From the NCBI RefSeq assembly GCF_963678225.1, contig NZ_OY782764.1, positions 705,001 through 769,000 on the forward strand: DNA of 64,000 nucleotides. The letters are read 5' to 3'. Under the pieces are notes generated by a model that had not been told where the DNA came from, did not search any database, and worked only from the letters and a program-made list of their open reading frames with translations. Each line of letters begins with the position of its first letter. Positions within the stretch are counted from its first letter, which is position 1. The DNA is from an uncultured Cohaesibacter sp. (GTDB lineage: Bacteria > Pseudomonadota > Alphaproteobacteria > Rhizobiales > Cohaesibacteraceae). The translations under genes were made by a program, and so were the position numbers. This document shows, piece after piece, positions 1-10,912 of the stretch.

Positions 1-390
1 CTGTATAATTTTCTTACAAATGCCCAATTAATAAACAGGCCCTCTAAATTTCATCGCGATTTTAAGGGGTCAGCAGACTGTCTGCACAATTTCAGAGCTT
101 AAAATTGTGTCATTTACGTAAAACTGACTAAGATTCCAGAGCCAATTTCACTCAGCATTTTTCTCCCAAAAGGCGATGAGAAACTTGTCCACAGCGGACA
201 ACTTGAAGGCCCCTTTCCTACACACTCCGCTCACGCATTTGCACGCCTCTCAGTACGACTGACAGCCTGCCCGCTCTATCGCACAAAACATCACACAACC
301 CCACACAAACAAGAAGCGGCATCACACGCTCGCGATACCGCTTCCCATTCAGTCTATATTCAGGGCTACTTAAAAACCCTTTCGATATAC
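1..390. other. Left-edge intergenic region
   Basis: This AT-rich stretch lies downstream of katG. I see no convincing coding region and no RNA gene in it. The only structure noted is a hairpin near 313-344, listed separately as a possible katG terminator. The gene to the left of the window is not visible. Confidence 0.6.
313..344 (-). terminator. Possible katG terminator
   Basis: GAAGCGG (313-319) and CCGCTTC (338-344) can pair, and the stem extends inward by three pairs after one mismatch. On the minus strand the hairpin is followed by a T-rich stretch. It lies about 50 bases past the katG stop. The loop is long, so this is a moderate call. Confidence 0.4.
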
Positions 391-2625
<2,235 letters not shown>

Positions 2626-2756
2626 TTAATATGGTTTGGCAGCCCTTTTCGCGAGGCCGACCCTTTCGCGCACTTCTCTTCGTACAATGCTATTTTTACC
2701 AGACGAGTTCCATAAACGGAAATTGCATTTTCTAAGATAAGTGATAAGATTTTCTA

Positions 2757-3662
2757 ATGACAAATCTTTCCATGAAACACCTGCGCTATTTCGATGCTCT
2801 GGCCCGCCACCATCACTTCGGGCGAGCGGCAGAAGAATGCAATGTAACCCAACCGGCTCTTTCGGTTCAGATCAAAGAGTTGGAAGCGCTGATCGGCGCG
2901 TCTCTCGTTGAGCGCGGATCACGTCAGATCCATCTGACAGCTTTGGGAGGTGCCTTTGCGGAACGCGCCCAGCATATCCTGCACTCCGTCAAGGAGCTGG
3001 AAGACCTGACGCGCAGCACGCAAGGCCCTTTGGGCGGTCAGTTCCGCTTTGGCATCATCCCAACGGTGGCTCCTTACCTCTTGTCAGACTTTATAAAAGT
3101 CATGGGACAGCGCTTTCCCGGGCTGGATTTGCGACCGCGAGAAGCCAAAACGAAGAAACTGATCACCGATTTGCTAGAAGCCCGACTTGATGCTGCGATT
3201 GTCGCCCTGCCCATCTCCGAACCATCTTTGGAAGAGTTGGCCTTACTGGACGAAGAATTCGTCCTGTTGCGCTCGCAGCAGGATGCAAACAAACCGGTCC
3301 CCAATCCGGAGATGCTCCAGACGATGCGCCTGCTATTGCTGGAAGAAGGCCATTGCTTCAGGGATCAGGCGATTTCCTATTGCAACAACAGCGCTGCCCC
3401 ACCCCGCAATCTGATGGAGGGCAGCTCGCTGGCGACATTGGTGCAAATGGTCGGAGCCGGGATCGGCGTGACGCTAATCCCGGAGATGGCCGTCAGCGTG
3501 GAAACACGATCTGCACCGGTTTCCGTTGCGCATTTGCCGAACCCTGTCCCGACACGCACCATTGGTATGGTCTGGCGGCGCAGCAACCCCTTGCGCGACG
3601 AATTCCTTCAGATCGCGGACATTCTCAAATCCATAACCAACCAGATGAAATCAGAACGCTAA
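2757..3662 (+). CDS. oxyR: Hydrogen peroxide sensor OxyR (LysR family)
   Basis: Transcription regulator of 301 residues with an N-terminal LysR helix-turn-helix (about 6-65, FGRAAEECNVTQPALSVQIKE) and a C-terminal sensor domain. The redox motif is plain: Cys200 and Cys209 sit in LLLEEGHCFRDQAISYC, matching the Cys199/Cys208 disulfide pair of E. coli OxyR. Divergent orientation next to katG supports the call. The start could be 2757 or the ATG at 2772; neither has a good ribosome site, so the first five residues are uncertain. Confidence 0.93.
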   Translation: MTNLSMKHLRYFDALARHHHFGRAAEECNVTQPALSVQIKELEALIGASLVERGSRQIHLTALGGAFAERAQHILHSVKELEDLTRSTQGPLGGQFRFGIIPTVAPYLLSDFIKVMGQRFPGLDLRPREAKTKKLITDLLEARLDAAIVALPISEPSLEELALLDEEFVLLRSQQDANKPVPNPEMLQTMRLLLLEEGHCFRDQAISYCNNSAAPPRNLMEGSSLATLVQMVGAGIGVTLIPEMAVSVETRSAPVSVAHLPNPVPTRTIGMVWRRSNPLRDEFLQIADILKSITNQMKSER

Positions 3663-3736
3663 AGCATAAGCCTGCCGGTGAAGCGAAGCAATGAAAGGAG
3701 AGCGACAAGAAGGGAGAAAGCAGAAGGAAGAGGGAT

Positions 3737-4462
3737 TTAAGAGATATTGGCTTTGAACAACGTTATGGCATCCGCCATGGTCGTCTCGGCACGCTTGGCA
3801 TCCTTGGCTTTGATTGCATCGACGATCTGCCAATAGGTATCAATGGACGCCTGCTGCACATTGCCAGCCGGATTGATGCGCGCATTGTCATAGCCCAGCC
3901 GATAGACAGAAAAGAGCGCAGCCTGAACCATATCGCCCAGAGACGACAGAAATCGATTGCCCGACATATGCAGAATAGAGGTGTGAAACTCGATATTGGC
4001 AACAGCATAAGAGACATAGTCTTCAGCCACAGCCATATGCTCGCACTCGGTAGTAAGAGCAGCGCACTCTTCCCCCCGACCACGCTGTGCAACGAGAGCG
4101 GCTGCCGCAGGCTCGAAAATCAGGCGGATTTCATGCAATTCATTCAAGAAAGGTCCCGGCTTTCTTAACGACGCATGCCAGCGCAAAACGTCGGGGTCAA
4201 ACATGCTCCAGTCCGAGGAGGGGCGCACACGCGTCCCCACCTTGGCTTTTGATTGCAACAGCCCCTTGCCCACAAGGGTCTTTTTTGCTTCACGAATGAC
4301 CGTCCGAGACACCCCGAACATTTCTTCCAGATCCGGATCAAGCGGGATCATCGTCTGTTCGGCATAGTCGCCTGAAACAATGGCCATACCCAGTTGATCA
4401 ACAACTTTGGAAGTATTGTTGAAGGCCTGCTGAGAGGTGCCTCCAGCGGTCGTCAGGCTCAT
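3737..4462 (-). CDS. GntR/FadR-family regulator of the ytf operon
   Basis: Regulator of 241 residues. The N-terminal winged helix-turn-helix (about 15-85, with GVSRTVIREAKKTLVGKGL) is followed by an FCD-type ligand domain (RLIFEPAAAALVA, FHTSILHMSGN). The open frame extends upstream to 4579, but that part overlaps yjfF; ATG at 4462 forms an ATGA overlap with the yjfF stop, which indicates translational coupling and sets the start. As the last gene of the sugar ABC operon it probably represses that operon in response to the imported sugar or a catabolite. The palindrome at 9087-9099 is a candidate target. The ligand is not evident from sequence. Confidence 0.85.
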   Translation of the reverse strand: MSLTTAGGTSQQAFNNTSKVVDQLGMAIVSGDYAEQTMIPLDPDLEEMFGVSRTVIREAKKTLVGKGLLQSKAKVGTRVRPSSDWSMFDPDVLRWHASLRKPGPFLNELHEIRLIFEPAAAALVAQRGRGEECAALTTECEHMAVAEDYVSYAVANIEFHTSILHMSGNRFLSSLGDMVQAALFSVYRLGYDNARINPAGNVQQASIDTYWQIVDAIKAKDAKRAETTMADAITLFKANIS

Positions 4463-5451
4463 GATCGCATCGCGAATTCTGTTGCTGGTTTTCTTCTCGC
4501 CGTCGTCGCCCAAGCCAATACCTTCTGCAGCATGATAAAGGTGAACAGCAGAACGCCGATAACGATTTTGGTCCACCAACTCGAAAGGGTGCCATCAAAA
4601 ACGATATAGGTCTGGATCAATCCCATAATGAGAATGCCGAAAAAGGTTCCAGCCACAAATCCCGTGCCACCGCTCAACAATGTGCCACCAATCACCACCG
4701 CAGCGATGGCGTCCAGTTCCACGCCCACTGTCGACAATGAATAGCCGGCTGATGTGTAGAGGGAATAGACGATTCCTGCAAGTCCTGCCAGACCGCCCGA
4801 TGTCGCATAAATGAGAATGGTCGTTCGTGCGATGGGAACCCCCATCAGCTGGGCCGTTTGTACGCCACCTCCGAGCGCGTAGACATTCTTGCCGAATTTC
4901 GTACGGTGCAAGACGATCATCGCCCCGATGAAGACCAACAACATCACGCCACCGATCAGCCTGAACCGTCCGCCACCTGGCGCCTTCCAGTAGATTGATT
5001 GCAGCACATCATAGAATTCATGCGTGATGGGCACGGAATCCGTGGACAGCACATAGGCAAGCCCTCGCATGAGGAACATCCCGGCCAATGTCACAATGAA
5101 GGCGGGCATCTCCAGATAATGGACGATGGCCCCTTCTGCCGCCCCGAATGCAATGGTGATGGCGAGCACCATGCCAAAGGCAACAAGCGGATGAATGGAC
5201 GTATCCCGCAGAATGACGGCGAGAAACACGCCGGTAAAGGCGATCACGGAGCCAACCGAAAGGTCGATACCACCGGTAAGGATGACGAAGGTCATGCCAA
5301 CAGCCGTAATACCAAGAAAGGCGTTGTCAGTCAGCAGGTTGGCTACAACTCGGCTGGAGAACATGCTGGGAAATTCCCAGATGCACAGCATATAGGCGAG
5401 AACAAAGGTCGCCATGGTCATATAAAGCGGAAGCCTTGGCGATTTCATCAT
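4459..5451 (-). CDS. yjfF: Galactofuranose-type ABC permease YjfF
   Basis: Inner-membrane permease of 330 residues from the ribose/galactofuranose (CUT2) ABC class. It is highly hydrophobic throughout and has the family motifs ILTGGIDLSVGSV and AAVVIGGTLLSGGTG, the latter near the cytoplasmic loop that contacts the ATPase. It resembles E. coli YjfF, and the gene order binding protein-ATPase-YtfT-YjfF is that of the YtfQRT-YjfF galactofuranose importer. It overlaps ytfT by four bases (ATGA) upstream and gntR by four downstream. The substrate could be another furanose. Confidence 0.88.
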   Translation of the reverse strand: MMKSPRLPLYMTMATFVLAYMLCIWEFPSMFSSRVVANLLTDNAFLGITAVGMTFVILTGGIDLSVGSVIAFTGVFLAVILRDTSIHPLVAFGMVLAITIAFGAAEGAIVHYLEMPAFIVTLAGMFLMRGLAYVLSTDSVPITHEFYDVLQSIYWKAPGGGRFRLIGGVMLLVFIGAMIVLHRTKFGKNVYALGGGVQTAQLMGVPIARTTILIYATSGGLAGLAGIVYSLYTSAGYSLSTVGVELDAIAAVVIGGTLLSGGTGFVAGTFFGILIMGLIQTYIVFDGTLSSWWTKIVIGVLLFTFIMLQKVLAWATTARRKPATEFAMRS

Positions 5452-6494
5452 GACAGACTCTCCTTGGCGGTCTGATTATTCTTGGCGCCATTCTCACTGG
5501 GCGCATGGGGCGGTGTCGATGCTCGGAAGAGATAGATCGCGTGCTGAACCGCCGGAGACTGGATGAACAGGATCACGATGATCAGCAGCGCCTTGATCAC
5601 CAGGTTGAATTCAGGCGGCATACCCGAAAGCAGAATGACAGAGTTCACCGACTGGATAATAAGTGCCCCTAAAAGAGACGCGATGATCGAGAAGCGGCCA
5701 CCGAGCAGAGAGTTACCGCCGATAACAACAGCCAGAATGGCATCAAGCTCCATCCATAAGCCCGCATTGTTGGCATCAGCTCCCTTGATGTCGGCAGCAA
5801 CGACCACACCAGCCAGTGCGGCGCAGAAACCGGTGACCAGATAAACCGCAACAAGCAGAACCCGAGAGTTGATACCGGCCAACCGTGAAGAGGTCTCGTT
5901 GATACCGATCGATTCAATCAGCATTCCCAGAGCCGTGCGGCGGACCACATAGGTTATCAACCCGCCCATGATCACCCAGATATAAACCGGCGTCGGTAGC
6001 CCCAGAATGGTGCCGGCCCCCAGATGGATAAGACCGGGGTCATTGAAGGTCATGATCTTGCCTTCAGTGATCAACTGCCCGATCCCGCGCCCGGCAACCA
6101 TCAGAACCAGAGTGGCGACAATTGGCTGCACCCGGAAAACGGCAACCAGAATGCCATTCCATGAGCCACAGGCCAATCCGGCAGCCAAAGCGGCCAACAG
6201 AGCAAGGAACCATCCGCCCCCAGCCGTAACGACCGAGGCAGCAACCGCCCCTGCAATGGCCATTACGGCACCCACGGAAAGATCAATCCCCTTGGTGGCA
6301 ATCACCAAGGTCATACCCGTCGCCAGCAGAGCCACTGGCGCGCCTCTATTGAGCACATCAATGATATTGCCGAACAGGCGACCATTCTGGAACTCAATGG
6401 AGAAAAAGCCTGGAAAGACGATGAAGTTGAGCAGGATCACAACTCCGAGAATTATAAGCTGCGGCGCAATGCGCCGGAGAGTACCACCCATCAT
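5448..6494 (-). CDS. ytfT: Galactofuranose-type ABC permease YtfT
   Basis: Second membrane subunit of the CUT2 importer, 348 residues, with multiple hydrophobic segments and the motifs VIATKGIDLSVGAVMA and LAVVIGGNSLLGGRFS. It should pair with YjfF to form a heterodimeric channel. The start overlaps the end of ytfR by four bases, and the stop overlaps yjfF by four, so the three are translationally coupled. The C-terminus carries a polar tail of about 25 residues (around PPHAPSENGAKNNQTAKES) that is not part of the membrane core. Confidence 0.88.
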   Translation of the reverse strand: MMGGTLRRIAPQLIILGVVILLNFIVFPGFFSIEFQNGRLFGNIIDVLNRGAPVALLATGMTLVIATKGIDLSVGAVMAIAGAVAASVVTAGGGWFLALLAALAAGLACGSWNGILVAVFRVQPIVATLVLMVAGRGIGQLITEGKIMTFNDPGLIHLGAGTILGLPTPVYIWVIMGGLITYVVRRTALGMLIESIGINETSSRLAGINSRVLLVAVYLVTGFCAALAGVVVAADIKGADANNAGLWMELDAILAVVIGGNSLLGGRFSIIASLLGALIIQSVNSVILLSGMPPEFNLVIKALLIIVILFIQSPAVQHAIYLFRASTPPHAPSENGAKNNQTAKESLS

Positions 6495-8002
6495 AGCCGC
6501 GCCCCTCCTTCTTCAGCGATAGATCGTACGATCGCACCAATGGAAATTTCGTCGCCCTGAAGCTCTTTGACTTGACGGCGATCTCGCAGAACCACAATCC
6601 GACTGGAATAGGTAATCAATTCCTCCAGCTCGGACGACGCCACGATCAAGGCCATGCCCTGCTCGCGAAGGGTCTGGATAAGCTCGATGATCTCAGCATG
6701 CGCACCAACGTCAATGCCCCGGGTCGGTTCATCAAGGATCAGGATGTCCGGCTCGGTTGCCAGCCAGCGAGCAAGCAACGCCTTTTGCTGGTTGCCACCG
6801 GAAAGAAGCCGGATCGGCATATCCAGACTGGCCAGACGGATATCCAATTTCTTGACATAGTCTTCGGCGATCTTCTCTGCCTTCGCGCGAGAGATCGGCC
6901 GTGTCCAGCCACGCCTTGCCTGCAACGACAGAATGATATTCTCTCTCACAGAAAGATCGCCCACGATGCCGTCTGTTTTCCGATCTTCAGGACAGAGGCC
7001 AAATCCAAGATGAATAGAGGATCTAGGGCTGTCGATCTTGATGGCCTCCCCATTGAGTGTGGCCGTACCCTGATCGGCAGGCGTGGAGCCAAAAATCACT
7101 CCGGCAGTCTCACTGCGCCCCGATCCAAGCAGTCCGGCCAGACCAATCACTTCTCCCTTATGCAGGATCATGTCGAACGGCTCGATGGTGCCGCGGCGCC
7201 CGTAATTTTTCAGCTCAAGAATGGTTTCGCCGATCACGGCCTTGCCGCGTTCTTTCTTGGCTTCTTCAAGCTGGCGCCCGAGCATCATGGTCACGATTTC
7301 AGTTTGCGTGGCATTGGCCAGTTCACGCGTACCGACAATGCGCCCGTTGCGCAGGATCGTAGCCCGATCGGAGATCTCGAAAACCTGATCAAGGAAATGG
7401 GTGATGAAAACCACCGCGAGGCCCCGTTCGGTCAGTTTGCGCACAACGGAGAAAAGCAGATCGATCTCCTCGCGGTCCAAACTGGCGGTCGGCTCATCCA
7501 GAATGAGCACCTTGCCGGCCAGCTCCACAGCACGCGCAATGGCAACCACCTGCTGGATGGCAATCGAATAACTGGAAAGCAGCTGAGAGGGGTCGATATC
7601 CAAGCCAAAGCCGGACAAGACCTCTTTGGAGCGCTTGACCATTTCACGATTGTTGATCATGCCATGGCGCATGGGTTGCCAGCCAAGAAACAGATTCTCC
7701 GCAACGGTCATATTCGAAAGGAGGTTCACCTCCTGATAGACAGTACCGATACCAAGTGCGAGGCTTCCTTGCGGATCGCGCGGGTCAATCTCCTCGCCAT
7801 CGAGCAGAATGGTACCAGCATCGCGTTTATAGGCACCGGTCAAACATTTGATAAGTGTGGATTTTCCCGCTCCGTTCTCTCCCAGGAGGGCGTGTACTTC
7901 ACCGGGATAAAGAGAAAGAGAAACATCATCCAGCGCGATGGCGCCGGGAAAGAATTTGGAAACGCCAGTCGCCTGTAGGACCGGCTCGGGGGTCGTAGAC
8001 AT
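6491..8002 (-). CDS. ytfR: Sugar ABC transporter ATPase YtfR
   Basis: Duplicated ABC ATPase of 503 residues typical of CUT2 importers. The N-terminal cassette has Walker A GENGAGKST (41-49) and Walker B VLILDEPTASLD; its signature is degenerate (SYSIAIQQ). The C-terminal cassette has a degenerate Walker A (GLLGSGRSE, about 290) and an intact signature LSGGNQQ with ILILDEPTRGID. This one-active-site pattern is normal in the family. It powers uptake through YtfT/YjfF. It follows ytfQ after 93 bases that hold a hairpin, so its expression may be lower than that of the binding protein. Confidence 0.92.
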   Translation of the reverse strand: MSTTPEPVLQATGVSKFFPGAIALDDVSLSLYPGEVHALLGENGAGKSTLIKCLTGAYKRDAGTILLDGEEIDPRDPQGSLALGIGTVYQEVNLLSNMTVAENLFLGWQPMRHGMINNREMVKRSKEVLSGFGLDIDPSQLLSSYSIAIQQVVAIARAVELAGKVLILDEPTASLDREEIDLLFSVVRKLTERGLAVVFITHFLDQVFEISDRATILRNGRIVGTRELANATQTEIVTMMLGRQLEEAKKERGKAVIGETILELKNYGRRGTIEPFDMILHKGEVIGLAGLLGSGRSETAGVIFGSTPADQGTATLNGEAIKIDSPRSSIHLGFGLCPEDRKTDGIVGDLSVRENIILSLQARRGWTRPISRAKAEKIAEDYVKKLDIRLASLDMPIRLLSGGNQQKALLARWLATEPDILILDEPTRGIDVGAHAEIIELIQTLREQGMALIVASSELEELITYSSRIVVLRDRRQVKELQGDEISIGAIVRSIAEEGGARL

Positions 8003-8049
8003 GGTGTGATCCTGAAGGCTACCAGAATTGGATGAAAAGCCGAATGAGC

Positions 8050-8079
8050 GTGGTGGCAGACAGAGTTTCTGCCCACCAC
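8050..8079 (-). terminator. Intercistronic hairpin between ytfQ and ytfR
   Basis: GTGGTGGCAGA (8050-8060) pairs with TCTGCCCACCAC (8068-8079) with one bulged base and a seven-base loop. There is no strong U-run, so it more likely attenuates read-through or protects the 3' end of the ytfQ message, giving excess binding protein over the transporter core. Confidence 0.6.
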
Positions 8080-8095
8080 CAACGATTGTCAGAGA

Positions 8096-9049
8096 TCAGT
8101 AGCCAAGGCTCTTCTTCATTTCATAGATGGCGTTATTGTCGTCATCCTGAGTGTAGAGCTTGGATTCAGTCTGGACCCATTTTTCAGGCATGGTGCCATC
8201 TTTCCAATAGGCGTCCAGAATATCAAAAGCAGGACCAGCCATATTCGGGGTCAACTCAACGGTTGCGTTTGCTTCGCCATTGGCGATGGCCAGATGCATG
8301 TCAGGCACAGCGTCAATTGCAACAACGAGAATGTCTTCACCCGGCTTTGCGCCAGCTTCCTTGATGGCCTGAATGGCACCAACGGCCATGTCATCATTGT
8401 GAGCATAAAGAGCGCAGATATTTTCAGCGCCTTCAGCTTTCAGGAAGCTTTCCATAACAACCTTACCCTGAGCGCGGGTGAAGTCGCCGGTCTGGCTGCG
8501 TACGATTTCCAGATTGGATGCGTCCGCGATGGCTTTCTCGAAGCCTTTTTTGCGGTCAATCGCCGGAGACGAGCCCGTCGTGCCCTGCAGCTCGACAATA
8601 CGGCAGTCCTTGCCAGCCATTTTGTCTTTAAGCCAGTTGCCAGCCACTTCGCCTTCATAAACGGTGTCAGACGTGACAGCCGTCATGTAGAGGCTTGGGT
8701 CAGCATCAACCTTACGGTCGAGCAGGATGACAGGAATTTCAGCGTCTTGAGCTTCTTCAAGAACGGAGTCCCAGCCGGTTGCAACAACCGGGGCCAGGAA
8801 GATGGCATCAACACCTTGAGCGATAAAGCCGCGCAGAGCCTTGATCTGGTTTTCCTGTTTCTGCTGAGCATCAGCAAATTTCAGGGTAACACCGCGTTCT
8901 TCAGCTTGTTGTTTGGTAACAGTGGTTTCAGCAGCACGCCAACCGGATTCAGAACCGATCTGCGAAAAACCGACCGTTTTGCCCGCAGCCATTGCGGTCA
9001 TTGGAGCCAGAACAAGCGCACTAGCGAGCAGAATGGAGCTAAGTTTCAT
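8096..9049 (-). CDS. ytfQ: Periplasmic galactofuranose-binding protein YtfQ
   Basis: Solute-binding protein of 317 residues. A Sec signal peptide (1-21, hydrophobic core then AMAAG) precedes a periplasmic-binding fold of the ribose type: KTVGFSQIGSESGWR at the mature N-terminus, GVDAIFLAPVVATGWD, VILLDRKVD, and LYAHNDDMAVGAIQA at the hinge. These match YtfQ, which binds galactofuranose. An in-frame ATG lies ten codons upstream (9079), but ATG at 9049 has GGGAGGAAAC ahead of it and starts the signal peptide directly. It is first in the operon. Confidence 0.9.
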   Translation of the reverse strand: MKLSSILLASALVLAPMTAMAAGKTVGFSQIGSESGWRAAETTVTKQQAEERGVTLKFADAQQKQENQIKALRGFIAQGVDAIFLAPVVATGWDSVLEEAQDAEIPVILLDRKVDADPSLYMTAVTSDTVYEGEVAGNWLKDKMAGKDCRIVELQGTTGSSPAIDRKKGFEKAIADASNLEIVRSQTGDFTRAQGKVVMESFLKAEGAENICALYAHNDDMAVGAIQAIKEAGAKPGEDILVVAIDAVPDMHLAIANGEANATVELTPNMAGPAFDILDAYWKDGTMPEKWVQTESKLYTQDDDNNAIYEMKKSLGY

Positions 9050-9086
9050 AGTTTCCTCCCTATCGAAAATATCTCCCACAGACCAT

Positions 9087-9099
9087 TAAGTAATACTTA
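9087..9099. promoter_or_regulatory. Candidate GntR operator upstream of ytfQ
   Basis: A perfect inverted repeat TAAGTA-A-TACTTA sits 38-50 bases upstream of the ytfQ start. Short AT-rich palindromes of this size are typical targets of FadR-type GntR proteins, and the operon encodes such a regulator. The match to this regulator is inferred from position only. Confidence 0.4.
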
Positions 9100-9325
9100 T
9101 TAAAACTCGTAAATGGATGATTCGGCTACTTTCATGGGCAATCACACCACAGCGTGCCTACAAAAGTCTCAGCAATCAAAAGATGAGTAGACAAAGACCG
9201 CCATTGCGTCGAAAGAATTTGCTAACCAGACAAAAAGCACCAAAATCGAGCACATGACATAGAGGCTTTCACCCTCGTAAAAAGTGAGCAGAAATATTCA
9301 CCTTTTCGCAAAAAGCCACTGTCTT

Positions 9326-10063
9326 CTAGTCCTTGAACACCATCACCGGCTCGAATTGGAGCATGGTCTCATAGCTGCAGAATTCAACGGCAGCCATGCT
9401 GATATCAGAGAGGTCCTTTTCATATCTGGCAAACAGTCTGGCGCTCTCCTCGTCAATTGCGGTTGCCGTTTCCCTATCAGTAAAGGTCAGGGGATAGGCA
9501 AGAGTGATATGGAATATATAGCCCTCATGTGCGTGATAGCGGATTGATGTCAGTTGAGACAGAATCTCACGCACCTGCCTGAGCATTTGCTCATCCTGCG
9601 GCGTGGCGCCGCACACCGTTACCGAATGAAGAGCGAAAAGGTCTATGGCTGTGACATTCATGCCTGTTGGCAAATGCCGACCGGTCAGACGCTGAATAAA
9701 GGCCTGCGTCACGCTATCCCGACTACTATCCAGAGGGATATCTTTTGGCCAGCCTTCCGACAGGCTGATGCATCCCGGCGATACCCCCTGAAACAGGGTC
9801 ATATGCAGGCTATCAGCTGGCAGAAAAGCGAAGAGATGCGCAAAAGGACCGGCCTTGATATCTTGCTGCATGGAGACAAGGGCGCGATAGGCCCGTGATG
9901 ATGGATCGATATGGCAAAGAAAGGTATTGCCTGCAAAGGGCAAGGCTTTTCCATCGGGCGTGAATTTGCCCCCGCCCCCTTCCTTAGTGATAGAAGCGGG
10001 GCGCTCGCCATCTGAAAGCGTGCCCGCCATATAGGCTATCGGGTCTCTTCGCGTGATCGTCAT
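9326..10063 (-). CDS. 2H-phosphoesterase-like protein (DUF1868-like)
   Basis: Cytoplasmic protein of 245 residues, no signal peptide. Two His-x-Thr signatures, SLHMTLFQG and FHITLAYPL, separated by about 100 residues, are the hallmark of the 2H phosphoesterase superfamily (2',3'-cyclic phosphodiesterase/ligase-like). The layout resembles the DUF1868 branch, whose substrate is not established as far as I know. ATG at 10063 is chosen over 10108 because GGGAG lies nine bases upstream. It stands alone, divergent from yjbQ, so context does not give a substrate. Confidence 0.65.
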   Translation of the reverse strand: MTITRRDPIAYMAGTLSDGERPASITKEGGGGKFTPDGKALPFAGNTFLCHIDPSSRAYRALVSMQQDIKAGPFAHLFAFLPADSLHMTLFQGVSPGCISLSEGWPKDIPLDSSRDSVTQAFIQRLTGRHLPTGMNVTAIDLFALHSVTVCGATPQDEQMLRQVREILSQLTSIRYHAHEGYIFHITLAYPLTFTDRETATAIDEESARLFARYEKDLSDISMAAVEFCSYETMLQFEPVMVFKD

Positions 10064-10173
10064 AGAATATGTCTCCCTTTGTGTTCCCCCCAAGCAGGGT
10101 CTGCCCATTGATTCTCAGAACACAACGCATATAAACCCTAGACTATGATAATCTGATTGAAAGTCTCCAGCGA

Positions 10174-10614
10174 ATGGATGAGCCTATGTTCAACGTCCTG
10201 CACGATACCCTCTCGATAAAGACATCAGGAAAGCGCATGCACACCATCACGCGCGAGGTTGCCCATTGGTTGGCACAGTCCGGCGCCCAATCAGGCACCC
10301 TGACGCTCTTTTGCAAGCACACATCCGCCTCCCTTACGATACAGGAGAATTTTGATCCCACCGTTCAGGAAGACCTCCTCTCCTTTCTGGAGGATCTCGC
10401 CCCCGAAGACCGCTATTACGAGCATTCACTGGAAGGGCCGGATGATATGCCCGCCCATATCAAGACCATGGTGACGTCGGTCAGCCTGACCATTCCTGTT
10501 CAAAATGCCTCTATGTTACTTGGCCAATGGCAGGGCCTGTATCTTCTTGAACATAGAGCCCATGCCCATCACCGGCAGCTTCATCTCTGTTTCACAGGCC
10601 TATGCAAAAACTAA
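10174..10614 (+). CDS. YjbQ family protein (UPF0047)
   Basis: Small cytoplasmic protein of 146 residues, the usual size for the family. Conserved motifs are CKHTSASLTIQEN, EGPDDMPAHIKT and LGQWQGLYLLEHR, which form the family's His-rich site. E. coli YjbQ has been linked to a weak thiamine-phosphate synthase activity, but the true role is unclear. The start at 10174 has no clear ribosome site; a second ATG follows four codons later (10186). Confidence 0.85.
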   Translation: MDEPMFNVLHDTLSIKTSGKRMHTITREVAHWLAQSGAQSGTLTLFCKHTSASLTIQENFDPTVQEDLLSFLEDLAPEDRYYEHSLEGPDDMPAHIKTMVTSVSLTIPVQNASMLLGQWQGLYLLEHRAHAHHRQLHLCFTGLCKN

Positions 10615-10912
10615 TAAGCTACATGCATAGCCCCAACATTGACGCAGAGAAGAAAGATTGCTAAGTCACTCGCGCCTGAAAAGCGCTGCTTTTCGAGGCA
10701 AGTCCAGCTCGCGCCATTGCGCAACGTCGATAGTCGAAAGAGGCAACTCTTTCATTGCAGACAAGGCAATTTACGGGCAGCTTAAGGTGAGAACCGAACC
10801 AATTCGTCTCGAAAGCGATTCGAGCTTGTTAGAAAGTTGTGAGCCAACGGGGCTGAAATCGTTTTGGATGCAGCAAAGTGCGCTTCCGAATATGGATTGA
10901 GGGAAATGCTGA
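10615..10912. other. Intergenic region between yjbQ and the phosphatase gene
   Basis: About 300 bases with no gene I can support. A short TTG-start frame (10658-10900, 80 codons) is open but has no recognisable motif and no clear ribosome site. The region presumably holds the promoter of the following gene. Confidence 0.5.

Noticed and set aside
6572-7978. Long open frame on the plus strand (468 codons) opposite ytfR
   Set aside because: It lies entirely antisense to a well-conserved ATPase gene, has no recognisable domain and a composition typical of a mirrored coding frame.
10658-10900. 80-codon TTG-start frame between yjbQ and the phosphatase gene
   Set aside because: There is no ribosome site, no motif and no support from context; it was kept only as intergenic sequence.
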